From Flavobacterium flabelliforme (lineage in GTDB: Bacteria > Bacteroidota > Bacteroidia > Flavobacteriales > Flavobacteriaceae): a stretch of 64,000 nt of DNA. Under the pieces are notes generated by a model that saw nothing but the letters and a program-made list of their open reading frames with translations, did not search any database and was not told the origin of the DNA. Positions 16,059 to 24,963 of the stretch are shown here, piece by piece. Position 1 is the stretch's first letter; the number at the start of each line of letters is the position of its first letter. The stretch spans positions 211,627-275,626 of the forward strand of contig NZ_JAGFBU010000003.1 in the NCBI RefSeq assembly GCF_017948675.1, in the 5' to 3' direction. The position numbers and the translations under genes were made by a program.

Positions 16059-18739
16059 TATTCTATAATATTGAATTGTTTAAGTTTTTCCAATTTTATT
16101 CTTTCAATTTCTTTTGAAAGTTCCCTCTTAAAAAGGTCTATGTTTGCTAGTTTTTTTACTTGTAATGACATGTATAAATTAGGTTCCGATTTGAATACTC
16201 CATCTTTTTCAGGTTTATTTTTTAGAGCGTCTGAGAAATTATATTTCACACTATAAAAGCCATTTTTTAAATTGTAATGGTCATATTTGTAAGTAATATA
16301 AATTTCCTCTAATAAAAGAACTTTCTTGAAATCATCTTCCGAAATCTCATTAATTCCCGACAAGTTTCTACCTGAAAAATAAGTAATCAAATCTTTATCT
16401 TTTTTATCTTTAAATGCTTCAGGTATATCTTCAACATCATCAAATTTGAATTTGATTGATTTAATTTCGGGCTCTTTAAATATTGTAGATGAAGTAATAT
16501 TTGTAAAGCTTAGTAAAAAATTGACACGGTCAATATTGTCTTTAAAACTCTTGAACATAATTTTAATAGTTTCATCTTTAATAAAATCAGCTTGTTTAAA
16601 TTCACTTTCAACACTTTTCATTACCCTTTTAGCGATAACCTTATCTTCACGAGACACCGTATTTACTCGATTTACTACCAGAGTATCATTTTCTTTTGTA
16701 CAAATAATTTCAATTCTTCCCCATAAAGTATTTACTGATACTTGGCTGGTAGGATCTTTTCTTTCTGTACGCACATCAAGTATGTATTCATTAGGATTAG
16801 ACGGGTTTGGTTTAAAAACTGGTGTATCTAGCAGTTTCGTGTTTAGATTCTCTGTTACATTATCAAAATTTGGACGTATTCGCTTAAATACACTTTCTAG
16901 ACTTTCATTTTGTTTTATTTGAAATATCTCGTTAATTGTATTAACGGGTCTATCTTTTACATCTATAAGGGTCTTAAAATCTTCCAGCTCTTTAGGACTA
17001 AACAAAAGGACTGACATTAAACTAATCAGTTTACTTCGATCAGCACTTTTTACAAAAATCCCTTTTTTTGCAAGGAAAATTTTCATATCGTTGGCCGTGA
17101 TTGCATCAGTTTTTAGAAAAGGCTTAATAATATCTCCGTATGGGAGTATGTTTACAAAGGCTTCGTTTAAGTGCTTTGATTTCAGTTGAGTTTGAGTCTT
17201 TAGCTCGTCAAAGTTTTCGTTTTTTACAAGAGAATTTGATGTTGCCAAAACTCCGTCCAATGCCTCAGCATCTATCCGGTCATATTTTTGTACCTGAATT
17301 TTATCTTCCAAAATTTCGTCATCAAAAGAGCGTATAACCTCGGCTACGATGTTCTTGTTTTCTATTTCATTATAATCTGAAAAATATAGAAGATACTCAT
17401 TTCCCAAACCACTTGTAAGCCTAATTGTCAACCAAATGAGTTTTTTCAATGAATCCTCCGAAAAAGAGTCAGAGCAGAAAATAAGGATACTTATCTTGTT
17501 GCTACTTTCCTTAATTATTGGGAGTATTGAGCTATTAATGAATTGAGCAGGCAACTTTGTACCTCTTTTACCTATTTGCCCAGGGCTTTGATTAGCTTCA
17601 GTTATTGGATATAAAAACTTTACTGTAAGATCTTCGCGATAATTTTTAGCAGTTACAATGGAACTTATTAAAAATACAGCTTTATTATTATCTACAAGAT
17701 AATAGTACATTTCTTCATTTAGCCAGTCTTTTCTATAGTTGTCTTTTGCATGATGAATAAAATCTTGATTTACCTCTGAATTTTCTGTTGTGAGCCAAAA
17801 AAGAATATTATGATATTCTGTTGAAGAATTTCTTTTAAGTCGTATTTTATTTTTTAATTGCAAATCATCAAAAATTTTTTCAGAGCTATAGTGGTAACGC
17901 TGAATTTCCTTTTTTGATGATAAAGGGTAGGTTAAATCATGAATTGATGTTACTAAAATGGCATCATCTGTGTTAGATTTTAGCTTACTTTCAAAATCTC
18001 CAAAAAAGTCGACTTTAAATTCATCCTCCTCTTCAGTTTTATCATTATAGATTTTTAAGGCAATGTTTTCATTGAAATTTGTCCATCCTATCAATTCTAA
18101 AATTTTCTCCACAATTCTAATGTTAAAAGGTTTACTTTCATTAGCAGCGGGACTCGCCAATACCGCAAACGGATTGGTTTCTATTTGTCTTTCAATAGCA
18201 GAAATCCAATCTAATAGTTGTTTGTCAAAATCTTCTCTAGTGACTTCTTTACCCGTAATTGAATTTGTTCCAAAGTGCATAGCAAGTGTCTTAACGAGAA
18301 TTTCTCTAACTTTAGAAGACATCTTCGTCCTGCCGTGTTTTTCATAGTAAGCATCAATTTTTGTTGAAGCAATATCGATAAGATTATCAGTATTTAAGGA
18401 TTGTACTTTTGATATTTTTACCTTTCCAATTGAATCACTTTTGAGGAGTTTTTCTTCTGGATGCCCAACAACAATCAATTCATACTCTTCAATATTTGGA
18501 GAGTTGGTAATTAATTCATTACTCCATTTTTTAGCATCAGTGAGCCTGATTATATTTTGAGAGGATTTTACTTGACAAACTTTCACTTTATCTGAATAAA
18601 CCCACCTAATATCAACTTTTTCGGATTCATCCAATGGCTCTAAGGTTACTTCAGACCACTTATTGTCTGAATCCAATGCGTCTAAAATACAGATAATTGT
18701 TTGTATCAGATAACCTCTTATTCCTGCATTACCTCCCAT
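16058..18739 (-). CDS. Large protein with N-terminal QxK nuclease-like domain (DUF4297/Cap4-like)
   Basis: 893 residues, ATG at 18739. The N-terminus has the GIRGYLIQTIICIL helix (the RG...Q pattern), then KVDIRW with D43 and KVCQVKSSQ with Q56 and K58, the D...QxK active-site layout of DUF4297/Cap4-type restriction-like nuclease domains. Residues 90-180 are helical. Residues 200-600 form a large region of unknown fold, with NILPYGDIIKPFL near 518. I recall a similar block in the second subunit of GAPS4-type anti-phage systems, but that is unverified. The rest is beta-rich and ends in a charged helix. No P-loop ATPase motif is seen. It is the first gene of the cassette, antisense to the tra genes. 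Likely a defence effector or sensor; not certain. Confidence 0.55.
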   Translation of the reverse strand: MGGNAGIRGYLIQTIICILDALDSDNKWSEVTLEPLDESEKVDIRWVYSDKVKVCQVKSSQNIIRLTDAKKWSNELITNSPNIEEYELIVVGHPEEKLLKSDSIGKVKISKVQSLNTDNLIDIASTKIDAYYEKHGRTKMSSKVREILVKTLAMHFGTNSITGKEVTREDFDKQLLDWISAIERQIETNPFAVLASPAANESKPFNIRIVEKILELIGWTNFNENIALKIYNDKTEEEDEFKVDFFGDFESKLKSNTDDAILVTSIHDLTYPLSSKKEIQRYHYSSEKIFDDLQLKNKIRLKRNSSTEYHNILFWLTTENSEVNQDFIHHAKDNYRKDWLNEEMYYYLVDNNKAVFLISSIVTAKNYREDLTVKFLYPITEANQSPGQIGKRGTKLPAQFINSSILPIIKESSNKISILIFCSDSFSEDSLKKLIWLTIRLTSGLGNEYLLYFSDYNEIENKNIVAEVIRSFDDEILEDKIQVQKYDRIDAEALDGVLATSNSLVKNENFDELKTQTQLKSKHLNEAFVNILPYGDIIKPFLKTDAITANDMKIFLAKKGIFVKSADRSKLISLMSVLLFSPKELEDFKTLIDVKDRPVNTINEIFQIKQNESLESVFKRIRPNFDNVTENLNTKLLDTPVFKPNPSNPNEYILDVRTERKDPTSQVSVNTLWGRIEIICTKENDTLVVNRVNTVSREDKVIAKRVMKSVESEFKQADFIKDETIKIMFKSFKDNIDRVNFLLSFTNITSSTIFKEPEIKSIKFKFDDVEDIPEAFKDKKDKDLITYFSGRNLSGINEISEDDFKKVLLLEEIYITYKYDHYNLKNGFYSVKYNFSDALKNKPEKDGVFKSEPNLYMSLQVKKLANIDLFKRELSKEIERIKLEKLKQFNIIE

Positions 18740-18940
18740 ATTTTAATTTTTGTATTATTTTTAATAAGGTTTAATTGTTTTTTTGACTCAATTTAGAAGC
18801 ATATTAATAAAAAAGCTAATGTAATATATTTCTTTGTTTTAATTTCTGTTTTTAGCCAGACAATTACACTGATTACCAATTTAATAACACATTTGTACAG
18901 AAGTCTTTTGAGATTGTATGCATGTCAATAGTAGAAACTC

Positions 18941-19048
18941 CTATTTTATTACTTGTTCTATTTTCTTCATCAATATTTGAAATCGTTCTTCTCTAATTAG
19001 CAATTTTTCATCATGCTGTATTGCATATTGCGATTTACAATATAACAT
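18941..19048 (-). CDS. Tiny ORF or gene remnant, unrecognised
   Basis: A 35-codon frame from an ATG at 19048, reading MLYCKSQYAIQHDEKLLIRE and then a short helical, charged tail. The composition is protein-like, with a regular pattern of E, K and hydrophobic residues. However, it is very short, matches nothing I know and has no clear promoter. It could be a leftover of DNA displaced when the three-gene cassette arrived. Confidence 0.15.
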   Translation of the reverse strand: MLYCKSQYAIQHDEKLLIREERFQILMKKIEQVIK

Positions 19049-19177
19049 TTTTGATTACTCAAATTTAGTGTTTTTTATTATCACAAACTAAGTTGTCAAG
19101 TCTTCTTCTGCCAAACAACTCCACTTAACGACAACATATTAAACTGCAACTGTCTCCACATGATATTTGTTTAGTAC

Positions 19178-19194
19178 TCCTGCAAAGTGCAGGA
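19178..19194 (+). promoter_or_regulatory. Leader hairpin before traE
   Basis: TCCTGCAAAGTGCAGGA is a perfect 7-base stem with a 3-base loop, ending 28 bases before the traE start. No T-run follows, so it is not a standard terminator. It could be an operator for a dimeric repressor or a stabilising 5' hairpin of the tra mRNA. Confidence 0.3.
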
Positions 19195-19222
19195 ATAGAG
19201 AACAATTTAATTTATTAAAATC

Positions 19223-19525
19223 ATGAAAAATCAAAGAAAAAAACTAGTGTTGGTAGCTTCTGTACTATCAACAATTGGTGCAGTAGCACAAGGAAACGGT
19301 ACAGCGGGAATCACTGAGGCTACACAAATGGTAACCTCTTATTTTGATCCTGCGACAAAACTCATTTACGCTATTGGAGCAGTAGTAGGGCTCATTGGCG
19401 GGGTAAAGGTGTACAACAAGTTTAGTAGCGGTGATCCTGATACAAGTAAGACTGCAGCCAGTTGGTTTGGTGCTTGTATATTTCTTATCGTAGCGGCAAC
19501 TGTTTTACGTTCTTTCTTCCTTTAA
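19223..19525 (+). CDS. traE: TraE, DUF4134 conjugation protein
   Basis: 100 residues, ATG at 19223. It has an N-terminal signal-like segment (LVLVASVLSTIGAVAQG, cleavage probably after AVAQ), an SYFDPATKLIYAIGAVVGLIGG segment that starts the first membrane helix, a polar KVYNKFSSGDPDTSKTAASW linker and a second helix with FLIVAATVLRSFF. This two-helix layout is that of Bacteroides TraE (DUF4134), a VirB2-like small pilin or channel protein. It opens the main transfer operon; traF follows 10 bases later. A leader hairpin lies upstream. Intact. Confidence 0.9.
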   Translation: MKNQRKKLVLVASVLSTIGAVAQGNGTAGITEATQMVTSYFDPATKLIYAIGAVVGLIGGVKVYNKFSSGDPDTSKTAASWFGACIFLIVAATVLRSFFL

Positions 19526-19535
19526 TTATTGTCTT

Positions 19536-19859
19536 ATGAATATTTACAATATAAATAAGGGAATAGGAAGAACAGTTGAGTTTAAAGGACTTAAAGCACA
19601 ATACTTATTCCTATTTGCAGGTGGTCTACTCGGGATGCTTATCCTGATAATGATCTTGTACATGACTGGAGTCAATTCTTATCTGTGTCTGTTTATCGGA
19701 ATTGGTGGGGGATCACTGCTAGTGTGGCAAATTTTTTCACTAAACAAAAAGTACGGCGAACATGGGTTGATGAAAGTGGGAGCCAATAAACGACATCCAC
19801 GATACATCATTTGTCGAAAGCCAGTGCATCGTTATTTTAAGTTCAACTCCAAATTGTAA
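19536..19859 (+). CDS. traF: TraF, DUF4133 conjugation protein
   Basis: 107 residues, ATG at 19536. It starts NINKGIGRTVEFKGLKAQYL, the DUF4133 signature, followed by two membrane helices (about 25-45 and 49-67) and a basic C-terminal tail with GANKRHPRYIICRKPVHRYF. The layout is that of VirB3-like subunits, which bind the VirB4-type ATPase encoded immediately downstream (5-base gap). Its likely place is the inner membrane at the base of the transfer channel. Intact. Confidence 0.9.
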   Translation: MNIYNINKGIGRTVEFKGLKAQYLFLFAGGLLGMLILIMILYMTGVNSYLCLFIGIGGGSLLVWQIFSLNKKYGEHGLMKVGANKRHPRYIICRKPVHRYFKFNSKL

Positions 19860-19864
19860 AAGCT

Positions 19865-22369
19865 ATGAGAAATAAATCAAAAGCGACTACATTGGAATCT
19901 AAGTTTCCGTTGTTAGCAGTCGAAAACAATTGTATCATCTCAAAAGATGCTGATATCACAGCTTGTTTTCGAGTACAGCTTCCAGAACTTTTCACTGTAG
20001 CCTCTGCGGAATATGAAGCCATTCATTCGGCGTGGCACAAGGCGATCAAGACATTGCCTGACTATACTGTGGTACACAAACAGGATTGGTACATTAAAGA
20101 AAATTATGCTCCTGATATTGCAAAAGAAGATTTAAGTTTTTTGGCAAAATCGTACCAGCAACATTTTAATGAGCGTCCATTTCTCAATCATTATTGTTAT
20201 CTGTTTTTAACAAAAACTTCCAAAGAGCGTATGCGAATGCAGAGTAATTTCTCTTCGCTTTGCAAAGGAGTACTTATCCCAAAAGAAATAAGAGATAAAG
20301 AAACAATCCATCGTTTTATGGAATCGGTATCGCAATTTGAACGCATCGTGAATGATTCAGGTTTTATAAAATTGGAACGATTAAGCGAGGAAGACATCAT
20401 TGGAACAAATGACAAACAAGGATTATTGGAACAATACCTAAGCCTTTCAAGAGAGGAGGGAACACCCATGCAGGATATTGCTTTAGGAGCGGAAGAAGTT
20501 CGTATTGGAAACAAAAGACTTTGTTTGCATACTTTGTCAGACACCGATGATTTGCCTAGTTCCGTATCCGCAGAAACCCGTTACGAAAAATTGTCCACCG
20601 ATAGAAGTGATTGCCTCTTGTCTTTTGCGGCACCTGTTGGATTGCTGTTGAGCTGTAATCACATCTACAACCAGTACCTTTTTTTGGATAACAGTGAGGA
20701 CAACCTTAGGAAGTTTGAGAAATCAGCAAGAAATATGCACTCTTTGGCACGGTATAGCAGAGCCAACCAAATCAATAAAGAATGGATAGAACGTTATTTG
20801 AACGAAGCACACTCTTTCGGACATGCTTCTATTCGAGCGCATTTCAATGTGATGGCTTGGTCTGATAACCCAGCAGAACTAAAACAGTTAAAGAACGATA
20901 CAGGTAGCGCTTTGGCGTTGATGGAATGCAAACCAAGGCACAACACTACCGATGTTGCGACGCTTTATTGGGCAGGAATGCCAGGGAATGCAGGGGATTT
21001 TCCGAGTGAAGAAAGTTTTTACACTTTCATCGAACCTGCGTTGTGTTTTTTTACGGAGGAAACCAATTATAAAAGTTCACCGTCTCCTTTCGGAATTAAA
21101 ATGGCTGACCGACTTACAGGAAAACCGATTCACTTGGATATTTCTGATTTGCCAATGAAAAAGGGTATTATCACGAATAGGAATAAGTTTATTTTGGGGC
21201 CTTCAGGCTCTGGAAAGTCATTTTTCACCAATCACATGGTCAGACAATATTACGAGCAAGGTGCGCATGTATTGCTAGTAGATACTGGAAATTCGTATCA
21301 AGGTTTGTGCGAACTCATCAAAGGAAAAACCAAAGGAGAAGATGGGGTTTATTTCACTTATACCGAAGACAATCCAATTGCCTTTAATCCTTTCTACACC
21401 GATGATGGCGTATTCGATATTGAGAAAAGAGAAAGTGTCAAAACTTTGATATTGACTTTATGGAAACGGGATGATGAACCACCAACTCGTTCGGAAGAAG
21501 TCGCATTGTCTAATGCTGTGAGTGGTTATATTGAACGCATCAAGCAGCATGACGATTTTCCGTCTTTCAATGGGTTTTATGAATTTGTACAAGGGGACTA
21601 TAGAAAGGTATTGGAAGATAAAAAGGTACGAGAAAAAGACTTTGATATTGACAACTTCTTAAATGTATTAGAACCCTATTACAAGGGCGGAGAATATGAT
21701 TATCTGCTAAACTCAGAGAAGCAACTTGACTTACTTAGTAAGCGATTTATTGTTTTCGAAATTGATGCCATCAAGGATCACAAAATTCTTTTTCCAATTG
21801 TGACTATTATTATCATGGAGGTTTTCATCAATAAGATGCGTCGCCTGAAGGGAATACGAAAGCTAATCCTGATTGAAGAAGCTTGGAAAGCGATCGCCAA
21901 AGAAGGAATGGCGGAATACATAAAATACCTTTTTAAAACGGTACGGAAGTTTTTTGGAGAAGCGATAGTGGTAACTCAAGAAGTAGATGATATTATTCAA
22001 TCACCTATTGTCAAAGAAAGTATTATCAATAATTCAGATTGTAAAATACTCCTTGACCAACGTAAATACATGAACAAATTTGATGATATCCAAGCCATGC
22101 TTGGTCTTACTGAAAAAGAAAAAGCGCAGGTACTTTCGATCAATATGAACAATGATCCCAATAGGTTATACAAAGAAGTTTGGATTGGGTTAGGAGGAAC
22201 GCATTCTGCAGTATATGCCACAGAAGTGAGTCTTGAAGAATATTTAGCCTATACAACAGAAGAAACCGAAAAGTTAGAAGTGATACGTCTTGCGGCAGAA
22301 CTGGATGGAAATGTAGAGCAAGCCATTAAAAGGTTAGCTCTTGAGAAAAGAGAAAAAGAAAACAAATAG
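19865..22369 (+). CDS. traG: TraG, VirB4-like conjugation ATPase
   Basis: 834 residues, ATG at 19865. Walker A FILGPSGSGKSFFTNHMV is near residue 445 and Walker B LILIEEAWKAIA near 668, followed by ALFKTVRKFF-type motif LFKTVRKFFGEAIVVTQEVD and INNSDCKILLDQ, which are typical of VirB4/TraC ATPases. The N-terminal 400 residues are the VirB4 N-domain that docks on the VirB3-like partner. It drives pilus/channel assembly and substrate transfer. In Bacteroides elements it is named TraG and must not be confused with the VirD4-type TraG. Fully intact. Confidence 0.93.
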   Translation: MRNKSKATTLESKFPLLAVENNCIISKDADITACFRVQLPELFTVASAEYEAIHSAWHKAIKTLPDYTVVHKQDWYIKENYAPDIAKEDLSFLAKSYQQHFNERPFLNHYCYLFLTKTSKERMRMQSNFSSLCKGVLIPKEIRDKETIHRFMESVSQFERIVNDSGFIKLERLSEEDIIGTNDKQGLLEQYLSLSREEGTPMQDIALGAEEVRIGNKRLCLHTLSDTDDLPSSVSAETRYEKLSTDRSDCLLSFAAPVGLLLSCNHIYNQYLFLDNSEDNLRKFEKSARNMHSLARYSRANQINKEWIERYLNEAHSFGHASIRAHFNVMAWSDNPAELKQLKNDTGSALALMECKPRHNTTDVATLYWAGMPGNAGDFPSEESFYTFIEPALCFFTEETNYKSSPSPFGIKMADRLTGKPIHLDISDLPMKKGIITNRNKFILGPSGSGKSFFTNHMVRQYYEQGAHVLLVDTGNSYQGLCELIKGKTKGEDGVYFTYTEDNPIAFNPFYTDDGVFDIEKRESVKTLILTLWKRDDEPPTRSEEVALSNAVSGYIERIKQHDDFPSFNGFYEFVQGDYRKVLEDKKVREKDFDIDNFLNVLEPYYKGGEYDYLLNSEKQLDLLSKRFIVFEIDAIKDHKILFPIVTIIIMEVFINKMRRLKGIRKLILIEEAWKAIAKEGMAEYIKYLFKTVRKFFGEAIVVTQEVDDIIQSPIVKESIINNSDCKILLDQRKYMNKFDDIQAMLGLTEKEKAQVLSINMNNDPNRLYKEVWIGLGGTHSAVYATEVSLEEYLAYTTEETEKLEVIRLAAELDGNVEQAIKRLALEKREKENK

Positions 22370-22393
22370 TAAACATTTTAAAAAAGAGTAAAA

Positions 22394-23026
22394 ATGAAAA
22401 ATTTAAAAATTATGGTATGCATGGCAATTTTATTTACTGTGATACCTACTGCTAAAGCACAATGGGTGGTAACAGATCCTACGAATTTGGCTCAAGGAAT
22501 TGTCAATTCAGCGAGACAGATCATACAGACTTCGAGCACTGCGACTAACATGATTAACAACTTTAAGGAGGTCCAAAAAGTCTATAATCAAGGAAAAGAA
22601 TACTATGATAAGCTAAAGGCAGTAAACAACCTTGTGAAGGATGCTCGAAAGGTACAACAGACTGTATTACTTGTTGGTGATGTTTCTGAGATGTATGTAA
22701 AGAATTTTGGAAAAATGTTGAACGATACTAATTTCAATGAACAAGAATTAACGGCTATTGCTAATGGGTATTCCGTCTTACTGAATGAAAGTACCGAACT
22801 TCTGAAAGAGTTAAAGCAAATTGTAAGTACTTCCAGCTTGTCGCTTACGGATAAGGAGCGAATGGATATTATTGATAGTGTGTATATTAAAGTAAAAGAG
22901 TACCACAATTTGGTTCGTTATTTTACCAATAAAAATATTTCTGTTAGTTATCTGCGAGCAAAGAAAGCAAACAGTAGTAAAAGAGTTTTGGAGCTTTACG
23001 GAAATGCTAACCAAAAATACTGGTAA
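22394..23026 (+). CDS. traI: TraI, DUF4141 conjugation protein
   Basis: 210 residues, ATG at 22394. A signal peptide (IMVCMAILFTVIPTAKAQ) is followed by the conserved start WVVTDPTNLAQGIVNSARQI. Further on come KAVNNLVKDARKVQQTVLLV and LTDKERMDIIDSVYIKVKEY, and the C-terminal end is YGNANQKYW. These are hallmarks of the DUF4141 proteins that lie between the VirB4-like ATPase and TraJ. It is mostly helical and periplasmic, and VirB5-like by position (inference). The stop is 2 bases before the traJ start. Confidence 0.88.
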   Translation: MKNLKIMVCMAILFTVIPTAKAQWVVTDPTNLAQGIVNSARQIIQTSSTATNMINNFKEVQKVYNQGKEYYDKLKAVNNLVKDARKVQQTVLLVGDVSEMYVKNFGKMLNDTNFNEQELTAIANGYSVLLNESTELLKELKQIVSTSSLSLTDKERMDIIDSVYIKVKEYHNLVRYFTNKNISVSYLRAKKANSSKRVLELYGNANQKYW

Positions 23027-23028
23027 CC

Positions 23029-24021
23029 ATGGAATTTAGTAATCTACACCAAGTACTACGATCGCTCTATGACGAGATGCTGCCACTATCAGCAAATATG
23101 GCAGCAGTAGCTAAAGGTTTAGCTGGATTGGGAGCTTTGTTTTATGTAGCGTTAAAAGTGTGGCAGGCACTCAGTAGTGCAGAACCGATAGACGTATATC
23201 CGCTACTTAGGCCATTTGCATTAGGCCTCTGTATTATGTTTTTTCCAACGATTGTTTTAGGAACGCTCAACGGCGTGCTTAGTCCAATTGTAAAAGGAAC
23301 ACACAGTATATTAGAAAACCAAGTGCTGGATTTGAATGCTTTGCAACAGCAAAAAGACCTATTGGAGAGAGAGGCAATGCTTCGAAATCCAGAGACAGCT
23401 TATTTAGCATCTGATGAAGAATTTGATAAAAAATTGGATGAAATAGGTTGGTCTCCTGCTGATTTAGCAACCATATCGGGTATGTATATCGAAAGAGAAA
23501 TGTACGGGGTAAAGAAAATGATTCGGGATAGTTTTCGAGAGTTTTTGGAAGTGCTTTTTCAAGCTGCCGCACTAGTCATTGACACGATTCGAACTTTTTT
23601 TTTAATTGTGTTATCAATTTTAGGACCTATAGCTTTTGCTATTTCGGTCTGGGATGGGTTTCAGTCCACGCTGACGCAATGGTTTACCCGATACATTAGT
23701 GTGTACCTCTGGCTGCCAGTTTCTGATCTTTTTAGCGCGATGTTGTCCAAGATCCAATCACTAATACTTCAAAAGGATATCGACAGTTTATCCGATCCCA
23801 GTTTTATTCCAGATTCATCCAGTACGGTGTACATCATCTTTATGATTATTGGAATCATTGGCTACTTCACAATTCCAACAGTAACCGGTTGGATTATTCA
23901 GGCTGGGGGAGCAGGTAACTTTATGCGGAACCTAAACCAAACTACCACCAAAACTGGAAATATGGTAGGTGCTGGTACAGGAGCAGTTGCGGGAAATATT
24001 GGAGGTAGATTAATGCAGTAA
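23029..24021 (+). CDS. traJ: TraJ, VirB6-like membrane protein
   Basis: 330 residues, ATG at 23029. It starts MEFSNLHQVLRSLYDEMLPL, typical of TraJ. Membrane helices lie near 24-44, 60-82, 180-210, 222-245 and 262-290; between them is a polar loop (about 85-170). The C-terminal tail is Gly-rich (GAGTGAVAGNIGG). A polytopic inner-membrane protein of this length and place in the operon is the VirB6 equivalent of the secretion channel. Intact, with about 20 bases to traK. Confidence 0.88.
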   Translation: MEFSNLHQVLRSLYDEMLPLSANMAAVAKGLAGLGALFYVALKVWQALSSAEPIDVYPLLRPFALGLCIMFFPTIVLGTLNGVLSPIVKGTHSILENQVLDLNALQQQKDLLEREAMLRNPETAYLASDEEFDKKLDEIGWSPADLATISGMYIEREMYGVKKMIRDSFREFLEVLFQAAALVIDTIRTFFLIVLSILGPIAFAISVWDGFQSTLTQWFTRYISVYLWLPVSDLFSAMLSKIQSLILQKDIDSLSDPSFIPDSSSTVYIIFMIIGIIGYFTIPTVTGWIIQAGGAGNFMRNLNQTTTKTGNMVGAGTGAVAGNIGGRLMQ

Positions 24022-24040
24022 CAATTTAAAATTGAAGAAA

Positions 24041-24664
24041 ATGGAATTTAAAACATTAAGAAATATCGAAAATAGCTTTAAGCAAATCAGACTGTATGCC
24101 ATAATATTTGTAGTACTCTGTGTTGGCGTAGCAGGATATGCAATATGGGAATCGTATCGATTTGCAGAATTGCAGCGTCAAAAAGTTTATGTGTTGGATA
24201 ACGGAAAATCATTAATGCTAGCGCTGGCACAAGATGCTTCAATCAATCGTCCTGTAGAAGCTCGGGAGCATGTACGCCGATTTCATGAGCTTTTTTTTAC
24301 GCTGGCACCTGACAAGGATGCTATAGAAAACAATGTGAAAAGAGCATTCAATCTAGCAGACAAGAGCGCTTTTAATTATTACAAAGACTTAGCTGAAAAG
24401 GGATATTACAATCGGATCATTTCAGGGAATGTACAACAGCGACTTGAAGTAGATAGTGTGGTTTGCAACTTCGAAACCTATCCTTATGCAGTAAAAACCT
24501 ATGCTAAACAAATCATCATTCGCTCTAGTAATGTAACCAAACGCAATCTTATTACCTCCTGCTATCTTGTGAATTCGGTTCGTTCAGATACTAATCCGCA
24601 AGGTTTCAACATAGAAAAGTTTACTGTAGTGCAGAATAATGATTTAGAAATTATAGAACGCTAA
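24041..24664 (+). CDS. traK: TraK, VirB8-like conjugation protein
   Basis: 207 residues from the ATG at 24041. A TTG three codons upstream (24032) would lengthen it, but the ATG gives the usual start MEFKTLRNIENSFKQIRLYA. One membrane anchor (about 20-40) is followed by a periplasmic domain with SINRPVEAREHVRRFHELFF and YYNRIISGNVQQRLEVDSV, both conserved in Bacteroides TraK. A single-pass protein with this periplasmic fold resembles VirB8 scaffold proteins. Intact; traL follows after 11 bases. Confidence 0.88.
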   Translation: MEFKTLRNIENSFKQIRLYAIIFVVLCVGVAGYAIWESYRFAELQRQKVYVLDNGKSLMLALAQDASINRPVEAREHVRRFHELFFTLAPDKDAIENNVKRAFNLADKSAFNYYKDLAEKGYYNRIISGNVQQRLEVDSVVCNFETYPYAVKTYAKQIIIRSSNVTKRNLITSCYLVNSVRSDTNPQGFNIEKFTVVQNNDLEIIER

Positions 24665-24675
24665 AATAAACCAAG

Positions 24676-24963
24676 ATGGAAAATCTTCGAACAAATATTG
24701 ACCAATGGTTAATACAAATTGATGCACGCTGGAGAGCGCTCCCTTTAAAAAAACAGTACAAGTACATTCTGTATTGTTTTATCAGTTATTTGATTCTTAC
24801 GGTAGTTGTTACCCTTAGCGTTTGGTTTGAAACCGGAAAAAACAGTAGCAAGCTAGATGAGGATCGTATTGAAAACGCTCTTATCAAAAAGAACGAATCC
24901 ACGACATCGTTGGGGGATTCATTGCTATTAATTATAAAAAACAGAAGACATGAAAGAAAGTGA
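24676..24963 (+). CDS. traL: TraL, DUF3989 conjugation protein
   Basis: 95 residues, ATG at 24676. A basic, aromatic N-terminus (RWRALPLKKQYKYILYCFIS) leads into a single membrane helix (about 32-50, YILTVVVTLSVWF-like), then a short polar tail. The size and layout fit TraL (DUF3989) of Bacteroides conjugative transposons, a small inner-membrane protein. It overlaps traM by 14 bases, so translation is likely to be coupled. Confidence 0.82.
   Translation: MENLRTNIDQWLIQIDARWRALPLKKQYKYILYCFISYLILTVVVTLSVWFETGKNSSKLDEDRIENALIKKNESTTSLGDSLLLIIKNRRHERK

Larger units (their letters stand above)
18740..19222. other. Spacer between the cassette and traE
   Basis: About 480 bases between divergent units: it must hold the leftward promoter of the three-gene cassette and the rightward promoter of traE-N. 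It contains one tiny minus-strand frame (18941-19048) and a perfect hairpin close to traE. I find no exact TAnnTTTG box at a good distance from either start. Confidence 0.5.

Noticed and set aside
16446..16922. 158-codon plus-strand frame
   Set aside because: It is fully antisense inside the 893-residue gene, with Ser/Leu/Phe-rich composition typical of the shadow of an AT-rich gene.
24032..24040. TTG start for traK
   Set aside because: The ATG at 24041 fits the usual TraK N-terminus and spacing.
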